From: Dipteronia dyeriana
Lineage: Eukaryota; Streptophyta; Magnoliopsida; Sapindales; Sapindaceae
DNA length: 64,000 nucleotides
Assembly: GCA_032871835.1 (NCBI GenBank)
Contig: CM065299.1
Span: forward strand, 1,831,001 to 1,895,000
Reading direction: 5' to 3'
Shown: positions 45,836-58,718 of the stretch, one piece after another
How the letters are laid out: every line of letters starts with the position of its first letter
Position numbering within the stretch: the stretch's first letter is position 1
The notes under the pieces: model-generated
What the model was told of the DNA's origin: nothing
Seen by the model: only the letters and a program-made list of their open reading frames with translations
The model's database searches: none
Made by a program: the position numbers and the translations under genes

Positions 45836-46148
45836 TTTATTGACTTTTTAATTTATTTATTTTCTTCGTTTATTATTATTATTATTGAGTTTTGACTCAT
45901 TCAAGATTATCAAAAAACAATAAGAAGTATACTCTATTATATAATTTTTTTCCCAAAAAAAAAAGAAGAAATAATTCTTCTGTTGTTTATTCTCATTATT
46001 ATTATTATTATTTGTCATTAGATTTATCATGAGAAAATTAAATTAAATTAATGAACATGCTAGCCATTCTTTTGTTTTTCTTTTTCTTTTTTATATTTCT
46101 ACGTTATTTTTAAATAATATAATAATTCGGGATTTGAAAATAGTGAGT
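45836..46148. other. 3' flank of the F-box gene
   Basis: AT-rich with (TTA)n runs (45869-45885, 45996-46010). Probable 3' UTR and intergenic DNA; nothing else seen. Confidence 0.5.
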
Positions 46149-46156
46149 GACTCAAT

Positions 46157-46897
46157 TAGGGATAGACATTTCCCCTATGAAGTCTCATCTCCATTTGGGG
46201 ACAAAATTTTACCCCAAAATGGGGTTTGGGGATATGGGTGGAGCAAATTTTGCTCTCAAAATCTAAATTGAGCACTTCATTCTCCCATTCTCTCATTTCT
46301 TTTAATAGGGGTGGTGGTGGAGGAGCCTCATTTCTCTTATTTCCCCATATATATATATATATATATGTGTGTATTTATTTTTATTTTATTAAAAAATTAA
46401 TGTATTAACCCTATTACTCATTTATCCCATTTTCCTATATTTAATTATATATATATATATGTGTGTGTATTTATTTTTATTTTATTAAAAAATTAATGTA
46501 TTAACCCTATTACTCATTTATCCCATTTTCCTATATTTAATTATGTGTAATACTATATTATTATAGTTATTTGTATTAATTTTGAATTTTGAATTAAATT
46601 GAATCAATTATATATATTAGATTATTTATTGGATTGGATATCGAAACAATGTGAATCAAATGATTGAATCTTGAATCTTGAATCTTGAATTCTAAATTTC
46701 AAAATTCAAATTGAAAAATATTATGATTGCAAATGAGAAAAATAGAGAACAGGGGTGGGGGCAGGAGAACTTCCCCCCAAACACCCTCATCCCCACTTCC
46801 CCCCAAATGGGATTTGGCGGTGGAGGTGGGGGAAGGTTTTAGGAATGGGGGTAGGGAGACCTTCCCCCACCCTAATGAGCCCCCACACCAATCCCTA
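46157..46897. mobile_element. hAT-like non-autonomous element (741 bp)
   Basis: Ends TAGGGATAGACA and, reversed, TAGGGATTGGTGTGGGGG. Flanks GACTCAAT (46149-46156) and GACTCGAA (46898-46905) match at 6 of 8. Subterminal GGGGAT/CCCCA-rich text runs in opposite orientations. Internally there is a 96-base tandem duplication. No coding capacity. Confidence 0.6.
46351..46542. repeat. 96-bp tandem duplication inside the hAT-like element
   Basis: Two copies (about 46351-46446 and 46447-46542) are identical over nearly the whole length: GTGTGTATTTATTTTTATTT through TCCCATTTTCCTATATTTAA, with only (TA)n/(GT)n length differences. The near identity indicates a recent event or an assembly artefact. Confidence 0.85.
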
Positions 46898-46905
46898 GAC
46901 TCGAA

Positions 46906-49300
46906 CCAAAGATCAATCTCAAATTATCTTTTTATAGTTCTACCCTAAAATATGTTTTTTTTTTTACATACCATGCAAAGAGAAAATTTAAATATTTTAT
47001 TTATATACATATCTATCTATCAATGGAGCTCTTGAATTGAATCAATGGAAGACAGAGAGAGATGAGTTTGAACTTTGAAGTGAATATGTGTAATGGAAGT
47101 AAATGACAGAAAGAAAACACAGGAGGGTGATTTGGCTTTGAAAGTGAAGGATCAAAAATCAAAATTCAAAAGTGCTTTTATACATATTCATTAAATTCCT
47201 TTCTTTTTCTTTTTTGTGTTTCTTTTGTTTTTATATATAGTGGCAGGGATATCTTTTGTCTCCTACTTAGACTAGAATCAATTAATTTTTTACATTTTTT
47301 TTTTCATTTTTATGAGAGTAAAATATGATTTTACAAGACCTCTCACTAGGATGAATTATTACCCATTTGATTCTTTTTTGTGTATCACATATGATATCTT
47401 GATTTATTTTTCAAACATAAATGTGACCCAACAACCAAGTAGTAATTATTCTTTCTTTTTCTCTTTCTTTTTCTTGTAGGATTAGTTGGGCTCCATACAA
47501 ATGTAGTAATTGTGTATCCATTTAAATTGACAGTATTTATTACATATCATTATTCTTTCCATTTTTCATTTTAAATAATAAATAAAATGAAAAAATAATA
47601 CCACTCTGTATTAATGATTTTCTATATACATTAGTTGATGTATACTTATATAAACATTAGGTAGTATTAACCAGAGTGGTAGTATTAACCAGAGTATATG
47701 ATAATAATTAATTAATTTTAAAAAATAGAAATAAAATACAGTATTTATCATTGTATTTATTGTTTTATTATAATAAATACTGTTTTTTATAAATAAATTA
47801 GTTGTTATAATAAAAGAAAACATGAATTAAAAATGATGTTGACATGGATGTGAAAGAATATAGGGATGAACATTAATGGGTTTTTTAGATGAACAGTGAG
47901 CGGGCCTCAAATTTCTTGAACTGGGCCCAGTGGTCCAAAATCCAGTCCAAATCCAACCAAAGCAATATATGTATAGATCATCATTTACTCTTTTATTATA
48001 TATATATATATCACTTGAAATGCTAACGATATTACAAAGCTGAATTGAGTATTTTTACTATTGAGCCGTATTGGGTGGTGGTGATATTTATTATTTATAT
48101 TTTTTTTGCCAAGAACAGCATTTATATACTTGCAACCAACCTGAAAATTGTTTGGTTACAACACTTTCTGTTGTGTGTTTGCTAATTAGTAGTTAATCAC
48201 TTTGATTGGAAAATTTAAGGCACACAACTTGTGTGATCAATTGCTAAAATGAGAATTAGCTTTCCTTTTTTTATAATAAATTTAATTATTTTATCTTTTT
48301 AGTGTCAAAATATTTTTTGCGTTTTCTCTTATTAGTTATTATTACATGTCCATATTCAATTCCAGGTGCAATGGCCAATGGACCATTTGGTACATGAACC
48401 CATTACCATAAAGTTTTCAATTTGAAACCTAAAAAGGGCATAAATACATTAATGGAAATATAGGTAGGTTTTATAATTCATAAAAATAAATAAATTTAAA
48501 AAATGACCCAACTATATCTTGTCATTAAATTTGGTAAGCATTATTGATACAAATCTTATACATTAAAAGTGTTTCTCATAATAAATTGCTTAATAAATTT
48601 TAGGGTTTTTTTGTTGTTGTTGAGGAAAATAGATAATTTTAGGGTTTGTTTCATTTAAAATGGGTTTTTCTTTTTATACTTGAGAAATTAATTAAAAATA
48701 ATAATAATGTTCCAATTGAAGAATCTTACTTTGCTTTTCTTCTAAGTACCACAAAACAAAAGAAAATTAGGAAGAAAAGAAAAGAAAAATCTTTTTTTAA
48801 TTAAAAGAAAGAACTTATCTTACAAAAATTATAAACAAATATTAATTTATAAATTAATTAATTAAATACCCTTTTACCAATTTCCACTTCTACCCACCAC
48901 CTAACAAACATCTAGTTGTATTAATTTTTATTTTTATTTTATTTTTTTAATCTCTATATTATCAAAAAAACAAATTAAAAAACAAAAAAGATTGTGCGTA
49001 GTACGCACCATAGCGTACAATAGTAACCCCCACCTTAAATACTATTAACACCGTTTACTCCCCTGAAAATTATCATTTTTATTTTTATTTTTTATTTTTA
49101 TTTTATTTTCCTCTCTCGGCGATCGACGGAATCTCCCAATTCCTCGCCGCCGATTCACCGCCGTCTCGAAATTCTAACGAATTTCTTTTAAAGCTTCCAA
49201 ATTTACCTGAAATTTTACCATATTGTACACTCCACCACCACCTTGTCTGTTTAAAAAAAAATAAAAAAAATATGGAGAAAACAAAACAAAAAAAAAAGGT
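46906..49300. other. Intergenic stretch, no gene seen
   Basis: AT-rich. A 17-base GTAGTATTAACCAGAGT is repeated in tandem at 47661-47694. 48990-49015 has a small inverted motif (GTGCGTAGTACGCAC). From about 49100 the base composition becomes mixed (CGGCGATCGACGGAATC, CGCCGCCGATTCACCGCCG), as in plant promoters and 5' leaders; this is probably the upstream region of the DnaJ gene. Confidence 0.5.
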
Positions 49301-49423
49301 CAGTGCTTTTTAGTACTGCACTGAGTTTCACAAATTAGCTAACTAAATCTTGATTTGCTCGAGCTTGGAGGGACACGTGGCGATCTGGGTGTTGCTTCAC
49401 TTCCAACTCTGCTCGAATCTCAG

Positions 49424-49485
49424 TAAGTTTCGATTTTATTTTATTTTTATTTGTGGGGTTACTTGGTAGTGCAATCTTTGGTTCT

Positions 49486-49516
<31 letters not shown>

Positions 49517-50065
49517 ATAGTTCTTAGTTTGTTAGTGGAGACTTCAGATTTGATGATCGATCTTTTTTAGGGGGTTTTTAATTTGTGGTTTTTAAAGTTG
49601 GATCCATGTGCATTTGTTTTAGTGTTGAATTCAGTGAGATTTGAGTTTTTGTATGAGATCTTTTGTTGATTTTTTTTCTCTTGGTTGTTGATTGTGAAAT
49701 GGGGGGTTTATTTTTGACTCTGGAGAGTGTTTGGTGGATGAGAAAACGGAGGAAAATCATGTTGGAAGTGTAAATGTGTCGTCTTTAAAGGATAAGGAAT
49801 AAGTCAACAGTAGCATATGACTGTTTTTTGTTACTTTAGTTGATGAGTAATTTTTAATCTCTTTATCAGCGCTAGTCTGTCTTTAATTTTGTATTGGCAA
49901 CCAAACAGATCTCAAGTTTACGATCGCAGAAATTATTGTAGTCTGAGCTAGTGATAGTAACTGAAAGTAGTATGACTTGTTCAATTGGGGGTTTATTGTA
50001 GATATTTATTGAAGCTTGATGTCAATAAAGCTTAAACTAAATGTTATCTCCCTGATTGTTTGCAG
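49424..50065 (+). other. Predicted 5'-UTR intron of the DnaJ/DUF3444 gene
   Basis: Donor CAG|GTAAGT-like (TCTCAG|TAAGTTTC, read as CAGTAAGT with GT at 49424) and acceptor TGATTGTTTGCAG at 50065 bound a T-rich 642-base stretch with no coding character. The next 121 bases to the ATG would be exon 2 leader. 5'-UTR introns are common in this gene family. Inference from splice consensus only. Confidence 0.5.
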
Positions 50066-50186
50066 ATAAGAGAATGTAGTTACAGATGAGAATTGGATTT
50101 ATTTCTTGGTTAGAAATGCTGGGTTGGTTATAGCGTTTTTTATTTTGTTTCGAAAATTTTGGTTTATCTAGTGATCTGAATTCAAC

Positions 50187-52271
50187 ATGGAAGCTAGCAT
50201 AGAAGAGGCCCTCAGAGCGAAAGAGATAGCAGAGAAACGATTTGCGGAGAAAGACTTTGCAGGGGCAAAGAATTATGCATTAAAGGCCAAAACACTGTGT
50301 CCGGGGTTAGAAGGTATAGCGCAAATGGTGGCTACATTTGAAGTATATTTTGCGTCCGAGGTTAAACGCAATGGGGAAATTGATTACTATGCTGTTCTTG
50401 GGTTGAAGCCTTCTGCAAATAAAGATGCGGTGAAGAAGCAGTACAGGAAGATGGCTGTGTTGCTCCACCCTGATAAGAACAAATGTGTGGGAGCTGATGG
50501 GGCTTTCAAGCTTGTTTCCGAAGCATGGACACTGTTGTCAGATAATATTAAGAGGAGCTCGTATGATCTCAAAAGAAACAAACAGCTGGCTTCCGGGGTT
50601 GTTCAGACAAATTTATCATCGGTATATGCCACTGGTACTGGTTGCCCCAATTTGTCAACTTCTCATACCAGGCTTGATACTTTTTGGACTGTTTGCACCT
50701 CTTGTAAAGTTCAGTATGAGTATCTCAGGAAGTATGTGAACAAGAGACTTTCTTGTAAGAACTGTCGCGGCACTTTTGTTGCTGTAGAAACTGGGACGGC
50801 ACCAGTGACTGGTTCTTTTCCTTATACTCCTTGGTCATATATGCCAGCTAACGGATACGGAGGTCATGGATACGATGGGGTTACTTATGTCCCAACAAAT
50901 GCTACAATTGTTACTGGGAACGGGGTTGCAGGATATCATTCTGGGCACGGGCACGGGTATGAGTATGTGTCAAATGTGTCGTTTCAATGGAGTTCACTCT
51001 CTGGAACTTCTACTGGGATTGTCAGTCCTAATGGAACATGTGGTATACCCTCTGATGTTGTTTATCAGGCTAATGGAAATGTTAATGGTGCTGGATCCAA
51101 GGTTAAATCAGGTTCTGATGGAAAACGTTCAATTTCTGGCCAAAACGAACCTTCAGGATCTAAGGCTGGTAGACCTGATAAGAGAAGGAAGGTGGTTGTA
51201 GGTGCCACTGTTAGAAATGTGCCTGAAGAGACGGGATTAAATTCTGCTTCGCAAATCAACTTGGCAAATGGTAATGCTAATAATGAGCACGATCCCAAGC
51301 TTTCCCGCCCAACTGAACTGCAAAATAGACGGTGCTCAAATGCACCTGCATTTGATGCTAGGAAGTTGTTGATGGACAAGGCAAGGACTGAAATTGGGAA
51401 GAAATTGGAAGAGATCAGGTTGGCCGCAGTAGCTGCAGCAGCAGTTAAAGAAAATGCCAAGTCTCAGACTGATGCTGCGCATTCTGGGGATGCATTGCAA
51501 AGAGCAGATTTGTCCTTTTCTGGTGTTAAGTTGGAAACAAATGCAATTGCACCTGCTACAATAACTGTCCCGGACCCTGATTTCCATGACTTTGATAACG
51601 ATAGATCAGAAGAATGCTTCAAGCCGAAACAAATTTGGGCTATATATGATGAAGACGATGGTATGCCTCGTTTGTACTGTCTTATCCGCCAAGTCATCTC
51701 AACTAAACCTTTTAAGATTCACATCTCCTACCTGAACTCCAAAACAGACAGTGAATTCGGTTCTGTTAATTGGGTGGATTCCGGGTTTACTAAATCTTGT
51801 GGACACTTCAGGGCTTACACTTCTGATGTTGTTGATCAAGTCAACATTTTCTCTCATCTTCTCAGAGGAGAAAAGGCTGGTCGGGGAGGCTGTGTTCGTA
51901 TATTTCCCAAAAGTGGACAGATATGGGCTGTTTATCGGAACTGGTCAAAAGAATGGAATCGATCAACCCCAGCTGACATCAGGCACCAGTACGAGATGGT
52001 GGAGGTTCTCGATGATTACTCCGAAGAGCTTGGAGTCTGTGTTACTCCTCTTGTCAAGCTTGCTGGGTTCAAGACAGTATATCAAAGGAATACCGATAAG
52101 AAAGCAATTAGATGGATTCCAAGGAGAGAAATGTTACGGTTTTCACATCAGGTCCCGACGTGGCTGCTGAAAGGAGAAGCAAGTAACTTGCCGGAAAATT
52201 GTTGGGATTTGGACCCAGCTGCAACTCCAGACGAGCTTCTTCATGCTGGAACAACAGAATCCAAGGCTTGA
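50187..52271 (+). CDS. J-domain (DnaJ) protein with zinc ribbon and DUF3444
   Basis: A single coding exon, 694 residues. N-terminal helix pair (1-60); J domain 66-130 (YYAVLGLKP..KKQYRKMAVLLHPDKN) with the HPD tripeptide at 94-96 that stimulates Hsp70 ATPase. A zinc-ribbon-like segment follows, with cysteines 170, 173, 190 and 193 (TVCTSC..LSCKNC), then a low-complexity Gly/Ser/Asn linker. A basic cluster DKRRK (331-335) suggests nuclear import. An Ala-rich helix (412-421) precedes the DUF3444 domain (about 473-677; QIWAIYDEDDGMPRLYCLI ... SGQIWAVYRNWS ... WIPRREMLRFSHQVP). This is the standard layout of a large plant family of HSP40 co-chaperones, which have been linked to nuclear or chromatin functions in some members (family knowledge); the client here is unknown. 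All key residues are present and no break is seen. Confidence 0.93.
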   Translation: MEASIEEALRAKEIAEKRFAEKDFAGAKNYALKAKTLCPGLEGIAQMVATFEVYFASEVKRNGEIDYYAVLGLKPSANKDAVKKQYRKMAVLLHPDKNKCVGADGAFKLVSEAWTLLSDNIKRSSYDLKRNKQLASGVVQTNLSSVYATGTGCPNLSTSHTRLDTFWTVCTSCKVQYEYLRKYVNKRLSCKNCRGTFVAVETGTAPVTGSFPYTPWSYMPANGYGGHGYDGVTYVPTNATIVTGNGVAGYHSGHGHGYEYVSNVSFQWSSLSGTSTGIVSPNGTCGIPSDVVYQANGNVNGAGSKVKSGSDGKRSISGQNEPSGSKAGRPDKRRKVVVGATVRNVPEETGLNSASQINLANGNANNEHDPKLSRPTELQNRRCSNAPAFDARKLLMDKARTEIGKKLEEIRLAAVAAAAVKENAKSQTDAAHSGDALQRADLSFSGVKLETNAIAPATITVPDPDFHDFDNDRSEECFKPKQIWAIYDEDDGMPRLYCLIRQVISTKPFKIHISYLNSKTDSEFGSVNWVDSGFTKSCGHFRAYTSDVVDQVNIFSHLLRGEKAGRGGCVRIFPKSGQIWAVYRNWSKEWNRSTPADIRHQYEMVEVLDDYSEELGVCVTPLVKLAGFKTVYQRNTDKKAIRWIPRREMLRFSHQVPTWLLKGEASNLPENCWDLDPAATPDELLHAGTTESKA

Positions 52272-54707
52272 CATAAACCTAGTCTGGTTGAAAAACTGGA
52301 TTAGTTTGAACTTCATTTATCATTCTTCTAAAAAAAAAAAACTTTATAGGTAGACTGTGCAAATATTTCATACTTGGTTAATAGACCAACGCAACATTTA
52401 ACTCACCAGATGATTTTAGAGCTGCAGCAATTGTTCCCCGAGGAACACTCTTATGCCTTAGCTTTATGAAATTTCGACTGCTTGTTTACACTTTACAGAT
52501 TATACACTTTGATCGACAAGAACTGTAACATCTACCTAGTAGTCAGCACAGATTAGGAACATATCATTGTAATTTGTGTGTTCTTCTGGAATCTGGGCAT
52601 AGATTCTACCTTCAAAAGCACTGCTTGTGCTAACAACACTGCCAGTGAGAAGGGTCTTTTTCTTTTTCCTTTTCCTTTTCTTTTTCTTTTCTGATAAGTG
52701 GACATGATAATGAAGATAGAGTAAGAAGGAATCGTTAAGCATTTGAGTAAAATGTGCTCAATGCCTTCAATCTTGAAATTTGCTGGCAATTCGCCGTGGC
52801 AAAATCCCTTCAGAGTAGTAGTAGTATTAGTGTTAACTGTAATTTCTTGTTCAAGTTCTGCTTCAATAAGATGATTTTTGCAATGATTGAAAAATCTACG
52901 ATATCATCGATGTTTCCGTATCTTAAAGGTTCCGATATCGATATAAGGTTTAATATCATTTCCACAAAAACAAATGTGTTTTTAATTAAATAATTTTATT
53001 TTTATATAGCTCGTATGTAAATTATATTTATACCATATAATTGTTATTATACATATTTGAAAACAGATATGGGTTTATATGTATTTAAGCAAATTCCTGT
53101 TGTACATCATAAAGTAATACTTGCATCTCAAAAAAAAAAAAAGTAATACTTGCAGGGATTGGAGGAGTTTGGAGCCTCAGGTTTCTGTTCAATTCAATGA
53201 ATTTTCATTGTCTGCAGCATCTCATAATAATCTGGTTGTTTGGATGTTCACAAACCTGCAAATGAGTTACTGGTGATGGAATCAGAGCCATCACCAATCA
53301 CAATTCTATCTCAATCAGTGATCAATTCAGAAATCAGTGCTGAAATCTGGACCTCACTACCACTGTGCGGACTTTACCAAGCTTCCAAATTCTCACCCGT
53401 TGCATGAGGCTTTCAACAATATTTTTTATAACGATTGAAAATAGCTATTTAGACGTGTAACTTTAATTGTACTTGATTTTAGTAAATAGATATTCGTATC
53501 GCACTAATATTGTTTGATTTTGAAAGATTGAGTAAATTCTTAACCAATTTCAATATTAATATTATTCTTTTTGTTTTTCCAACAAAATCCCTTTTTGTGT
53601 TGTGCATAAAGATTAAAGCATACTACTCGTGATTTCGATGACAATTTCCACGAGAAAATAATAATAACCCCACCAGTTTTGAAAAGCCAGCATTGACATA
53701 AAGGTGGCAATTGGACTCTGTCTTTGGGAATTAATACAAAATAATAAATTAAATCATCAAAATTCAACCATTATCTCACAAAATTCAACCATTATCTCAG
53801 CAGAGATTTAATTTAATTAAAAATCCAGGTTTCTGCCGTTTACAGTTTTACCCCAAAAAAGAAGAAAAATAAAAACATTTCCAATTCTTGGAATTTTTGT
53901 TACCTTCAATTGCGCAAGCTAATTGTAGTAGTAAAAAAAAATCAAAGCTGTTTATTAAAGTGTGATTGGAGTAAAACAATTGATCACTGATTGCAAGCTA
54001 CGTGTAGTAGTAAAAAAAAACATAGATGCAATGTACATACATACATGATTAGTTAAACAATTAGGATTGTATTAACGTGTATATATCCATATTTAACGTT
54101 TCAAATCAGATAAAAACAAAATTATAGAAACTTCAAACGTAAAATATCCATATTTAACATGTGTCCTGAAAACACGTCTACAGACCTGGAAATCTAAAAG
54201 AAAAAAGTCTTTCTTACAAAAAGATGGCCCTCCTTAGTGACATAAATTTCTTTCCCTTGTTGGGAGAACAAGAATACAACATGAAGTCATGAAGCTTTAG
54301 CTGTTGAAAGCAAATAAAAACTTGTACATGAACATAAATAAAACATCAAGTCACTGTTTGAACTGAATGTAACAGTATGGACCGCTACCTATATCTTGGT
54401 GGGTCAACAAATCTTGATTTAGATCACAATCTATTATCAAATTCATCATACAGACACTCCAACATGCACAACAAAACCACTTTATGAACATGCAATTCTG
54501 ACCTCATCCCATCATAAAGTCAATCAACTTATTGGACCCTTTATGTTTATATGATTCAAGAACCACACATGAAACAATCATTATCCACCTCTCTCTTCCC
54601 ACCATTTCAGGGTCCTTTTCACTACTTGATAAAGCATTTAAGGATGGACCCATGCTGTTCTCAATTATCTTCCGACCTTCCTAGGCGAACCCGAGTTCAA
54701 AATCGAA
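52272..54707. other. 3' UTR of the DnaJ gene and intergenic DNA
   Basis: The first 300-400 bases are the likely 3' UTR. AAGTAATACTTGCA is repeated around a poly-A run at 53112-53152. A (CTTTTTC)n-type polypyrimidine run lies at 52658-52692. The rest is AT-rich with no gene. Confidence 0.5.
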
Positions 54708-54873
54708 AGAAAATCTTCAGTGTACCCCGTCATTGCACCGGGTACATTAGTAAGTGGTGTATCCAATTATTGGAGATCAGACATGCGACTAGAAGAACAT
54801 GTGGTACTTTTTTTTTACCATGTCTGATTTAACGTGGTCGGATACACCATTTAACGGTGTATTAAAGATTTTC
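54708..54873. mobile_element. Small MITE (~166 bp), strongly palindromic
   Basis: The left end AGAAAATCTTCAGTGTACC mirrors the right end (reversed AGAAAATCTTTAATACACC). Internally GTGTATCC..ATCAGACATG pairs with CATGTCTGAT..GGATACAC around a T run. The whole unit can fold. Target duplication not clear. It lies in the 3' flank shared by two convergent genes. Confidence 0.65.
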
Positions 54874-55639
54874 TCCAAAACTAGACACCCCAACACCCTT
54901 GTGAAAGCAAACTTTACAGGCAAACTCCAGACTTAACCATTCTGCTAACCCCGTTAATTACTAACACCATAATGAAATAAAAAGCCATTCTCTAGAGCAA
55001 AACATGATACATATATCTGTTGTCTGAATCTAAATCCGAAAATCCCGATGAATGTTAAAATACAGACAAAATGTATAAAGAAAAGTTACAAACTATTACA
55101 TGGCTTCACAAAAATATGTACTGAAAGAAAAAATTAAGCATGAGCTTTGTATAAAATTAGTTTTTTTATTAGCATTTGTATCTCAATGTTGCAGAGATCT
55201 CTACATTTTTGTACTTCCTTTTGTTTGTCTTCTTCAACTAGAGCAGACTATACATTACATATTTCTCTCTTCTAAAGACCAACCAAGCTCTCTCTGGCTA
55301 ACTTTCTGTGATTACATTTAATTAATTACGAAAGACGGAAAAAAGAAAAACCTGTTACATATATTAGCTTTTTGTATCATTTTTCTTTGCAATATTCTCC
55401 TCCATCAAGTAAATATTGGAAAAGAAGATCTCTTCTACTATTTCTCTCTCTCAATTTTTGGTATGGACTATGACGAAGCTGATTGACTGATCGATCATGT
55501 TGTGGTAAGATTTAAAATTTAAGAGAAAAAATAACGGAGATAAAAAATGAAGTCCTTATGTATTTAAACTCATGAAAATTTCCTTCGAATTCAGTCTTCT
55601 ACCTCTATAATTCTTCTGTCATTCTGTGTCTGAACCTCT
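54874..55639 (-). other. Intergenic DNA and probable 3' UTR of the CCCH gene
   Basis: AT-rich, with no gene recognised. The CCCH gene on the - strand ends at 55640, so its 3' UTR extends into this stretch; the polyadenylation site was not fixed. Confidence 0.5.
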
Positions 55640-58600
55640 CTATATAACTGTCGAAATACCATTCCTTATCGGAGATGCAAATGGACTCTCGGGAAGGTTG
55701 AGTCCTTGGATGCTACAGCAAGTTATTAAAGAAACACAAACCGTAAAATCAAGATCAATATTGAAAATTGTTCGATATTGACACAAATCGTAAAAGATGC
55801 GAAGATATAATCATATATATATATACCTATCCTGATCATTATAGTTGGTGCTTATGTGCCTCATTTTGTCATCACTGGTGGAACCATTGTTGAGAACGTC
55901 CAATAGATAATTGAAACGTTCCGCGGAAGGGAACTCTGCCTGTTTTGCACCGGCTAGAGAGTTGTATATAATAGAAAGAGTCAGCGACATTGATAGGTAC
56001 GGGAAAATTTGAAGCGTGAAAACAACGAAAAAAGTTATTAGTAAAACCACCTTCAGATAACTTCAACTCATCCATTGAGTAGCCAAAGTAGGAGTGATGG
56101 GTCAGAGGTTTCGATGCTAGTTGCATCTCAGAAAAACGCCTTCTCTCAAGTTCCATTGCTTGCTCATGTTCCTCTATGAGTTGTTTCCTCAGTAATCTAG
56201 AATTTTCACAAACCCTTGGCACTGTAAAAAGATAACACAAAATTAAATGTGACATCATATGCAAACCCGAAAAATCACTTAAAGAACAACAAAGACGAAG
56301 TAGTGTGAACATTTTTACTTACTTGAGTGAAGCTCTGAATCTCCATCTACGAAATGTGGACCGTAAAACATCGGATGCTGCATTTTTTCTGTATACTTCC
56401 TGCAAAAAAAAAAAAAAAAAAAAAATCTTCAACCGCAAATACTTTTTCAATAACGAATTAAAAAATATGTTCTGAACTTAATCAGTGTATTGTTGGTGTT
56501 GCAATCAGTCTATTATTAGTCGTAATTAGTGCTACGAATACCGTTTCCGTTTATAATAAACAACTTCTAGATTCTAATGGCTTTTTAATTTGATTTGTGA
56601 AGGCTTCAATAATGTCTTTGGTGATAGTAAAACTTTTATCAGTATTGAGAATTTTCAAAGTAATATGACCCTACCTCTTATGAATTGTCTGTCACCAACT
56701 ATGAAGATGCTAAAAACACCAAAAGAGAAAAAAAGAAAAGAAAAGAAAAATTCCTAATGATACCATAAAGCACCAAATTCAAATTCCTCATAAGTAGTCC
56801 AAGAAGCAAAAAGTTAAATACTTTTGAATTGGAAGAATAAAATAAAACTCCAATATCAGAGGAAATCAAAGAATAAATAAACATATGCAGCATGCATCAA
56901 AGAAGTTAAAAAGAAATGGTGATCAACGCTGAAAACAGCATGCCTATAATGATTAAAGAGATGCTTGTACAGGCAGATATGGTTTATCAAAGTTTCGGGG
57001 GTCCTTAGGAATGTCAAGCAATGATTATTCTGGAAGAAACTAATTGATAAATGTTAAACGTCAAAGACAACGGAAATCAATAATTCGAGAATCTAACAAC
57101 AATATATAATCAAATGGAAACCTTTTTACCTGTCAATGAGCTTCGACTTCTCCCTGTAAGGTTTCACCAGGACACGAGCCCCACAGACGAAATGAGGATT
57201 TCCCTTGGCCAAGATTTGCTTGACTGTCTCCGTGAAAACAAAAGTGACAAACCCGAACATCCTCTTCTGTTGGCATGGAATCCTAACATCTTGAACAGGC
57301 CCGAATTTGCTACAAAAATGAAAGTAACAGACACAAAATGGAACTTTAGAACCAAAAAAACCATGTTCAAAGAAATTTAAATCCCAATAGAGAAATTTAT
57401 CATTACCTGAAGTAGTTGGAAACATCTTGTTCCGTAAAAGTACTTTCAGCTGGAAAAGTAAGATATATCTGACGAGAACCGGCAACAATTCCACCAGGAT
57501 CATTTCTTTCACCGGAATACTCCAAGTACTTCGGTATATCTTCTGCCAAAATCACCGAGTGCTGCCCATGAGGCCTGTTAATTCAAACAACAGAATACCA
57601 TATCAGAATTCAACACACACACACAAATATATATATATACAAGAGAAAACTTATGATACAAGAGAAAACTGATTGTTCAAAAATTGCACCTTTCTATGAG
57701 CCGATACCTGTCAATGAGGCGAATGCTGTTCTTCAATCGAGCAAGAAGCTTCGTTAGGCTATAACCGGCCTTACCATGTCTCTGGCTCTCAGTAAGGTAA
57801 CCCTCAGCCTGAAGGGTTTTCCCGTACTTTTCGTAATACATCATCGGTAAAGAGGCAATCGAGACAGGAAACCCTCTCCTCATTTTCAGAAGCTCGGTGA
57901 TCTCTATTTCTAGCTTCTCAAGCGACCCCGGTGAGAATACATGATGTTCCTCATTTCGCATATCATTAGCAGTCGGGCTCAAAATCTGAGAGAAGCTCTC
58001 CGGCATTGGGTGTCCATGGAAATACCTACAGTTGTTACCGTGCTTACAAAACCCCTTATTGAAGTAATGACAGACCTTGACAGGAAACTCAGGCAAGCTC
58101 GGAGACCTTCGAGTACTGGTTCTTACACCCAATGAAGGTTCCTGGTAGAAGTAATTGTTCGAAAAATCTGAATTGACAGAATTAACTGATTCTAGCTGCT
58201 GATCTTCCAAAGTCAAGAACTGCATTTGGTTTTGGAAGCGATAATCATCAGGAACCGAATCAGAATACCCTCCTTGTTGGACAAATTCAATGTTCTGCTG
58301 ATCAGCAGTCACTTGTGAATGATGATGCTGATCCCAAAAAGGACTTGCCGCGGCTCTAATAGCCACGGGAGACGAAACAGGACGGGTTGAGGCAGGCGAA
58401 TAAGGCTCGAATTGCATAGGTAGACCAGCAACAACAGATGCATTATTTTTGTTGCTCAACTGAGAAGGTGAGATTGGAGGTGATACAACAACAACAGGAG
58501 GAGGTTTGCACAACAACCCGAGTTTCGACTTAGCTTCATTGATCAATGAATGGATCAAAAGATCAGGACTAAACGCGAATCGAATCATGTCACGTTCACC

Positions 58601-58702
58601 TTGATCTTGTAAAAGAAGGTAACCAATAATCTTAGACACATTTTCAGGCTCTAGTTTCTGTATCCTATTGTAAACAACCTTTGTGGACTCTGTGAAATCC
58701 AT
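55640..58702 (-). CDS. CCCH zinc-finger, LOTUS-like and RRM RNA-binding protein
   Basis: Seven coding exons on the - strand: 58702-57690, 57574-57407, 57309-57130, 56399-56323, 56221-56051, 55953-55827, 55712-55640. All have GT-AG borders and consistent phase, giving 602 residues. Order: an N-terminal helical region ([20 protein letters not shown], conserved in the family); a Ser/Gln-rich linker; a CCCH finger C-X7-C-X5-C-X3-H ([19 protein letters not shown], 211-229); an OST-HTH/LOTUS-like winged helix (about 260-337); an RRM with RNP2 IYLTFP and RNP1 RMFGFVTF; a charged helix ([19 protein letters not shown]); and the conserved end [13 protein letters not shown]. This matches the plant CCCH-RRM subfamily (Arabidopsis C3H18/46/53/55-like). 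These are predicted RNA-binding regulators, so a role in mRNA control is inferred. The start was set at 58702 because an acceptor lies just upstream. No break. Confidence 0.9.
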
Positions 58703-58718
58703 CTCTAAAATCTCAACC

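Noticed and set aside
54551..54832. 93-codon + strand open frame
   Set aside because: Overlaps the palindromic MITE and has no protein features.
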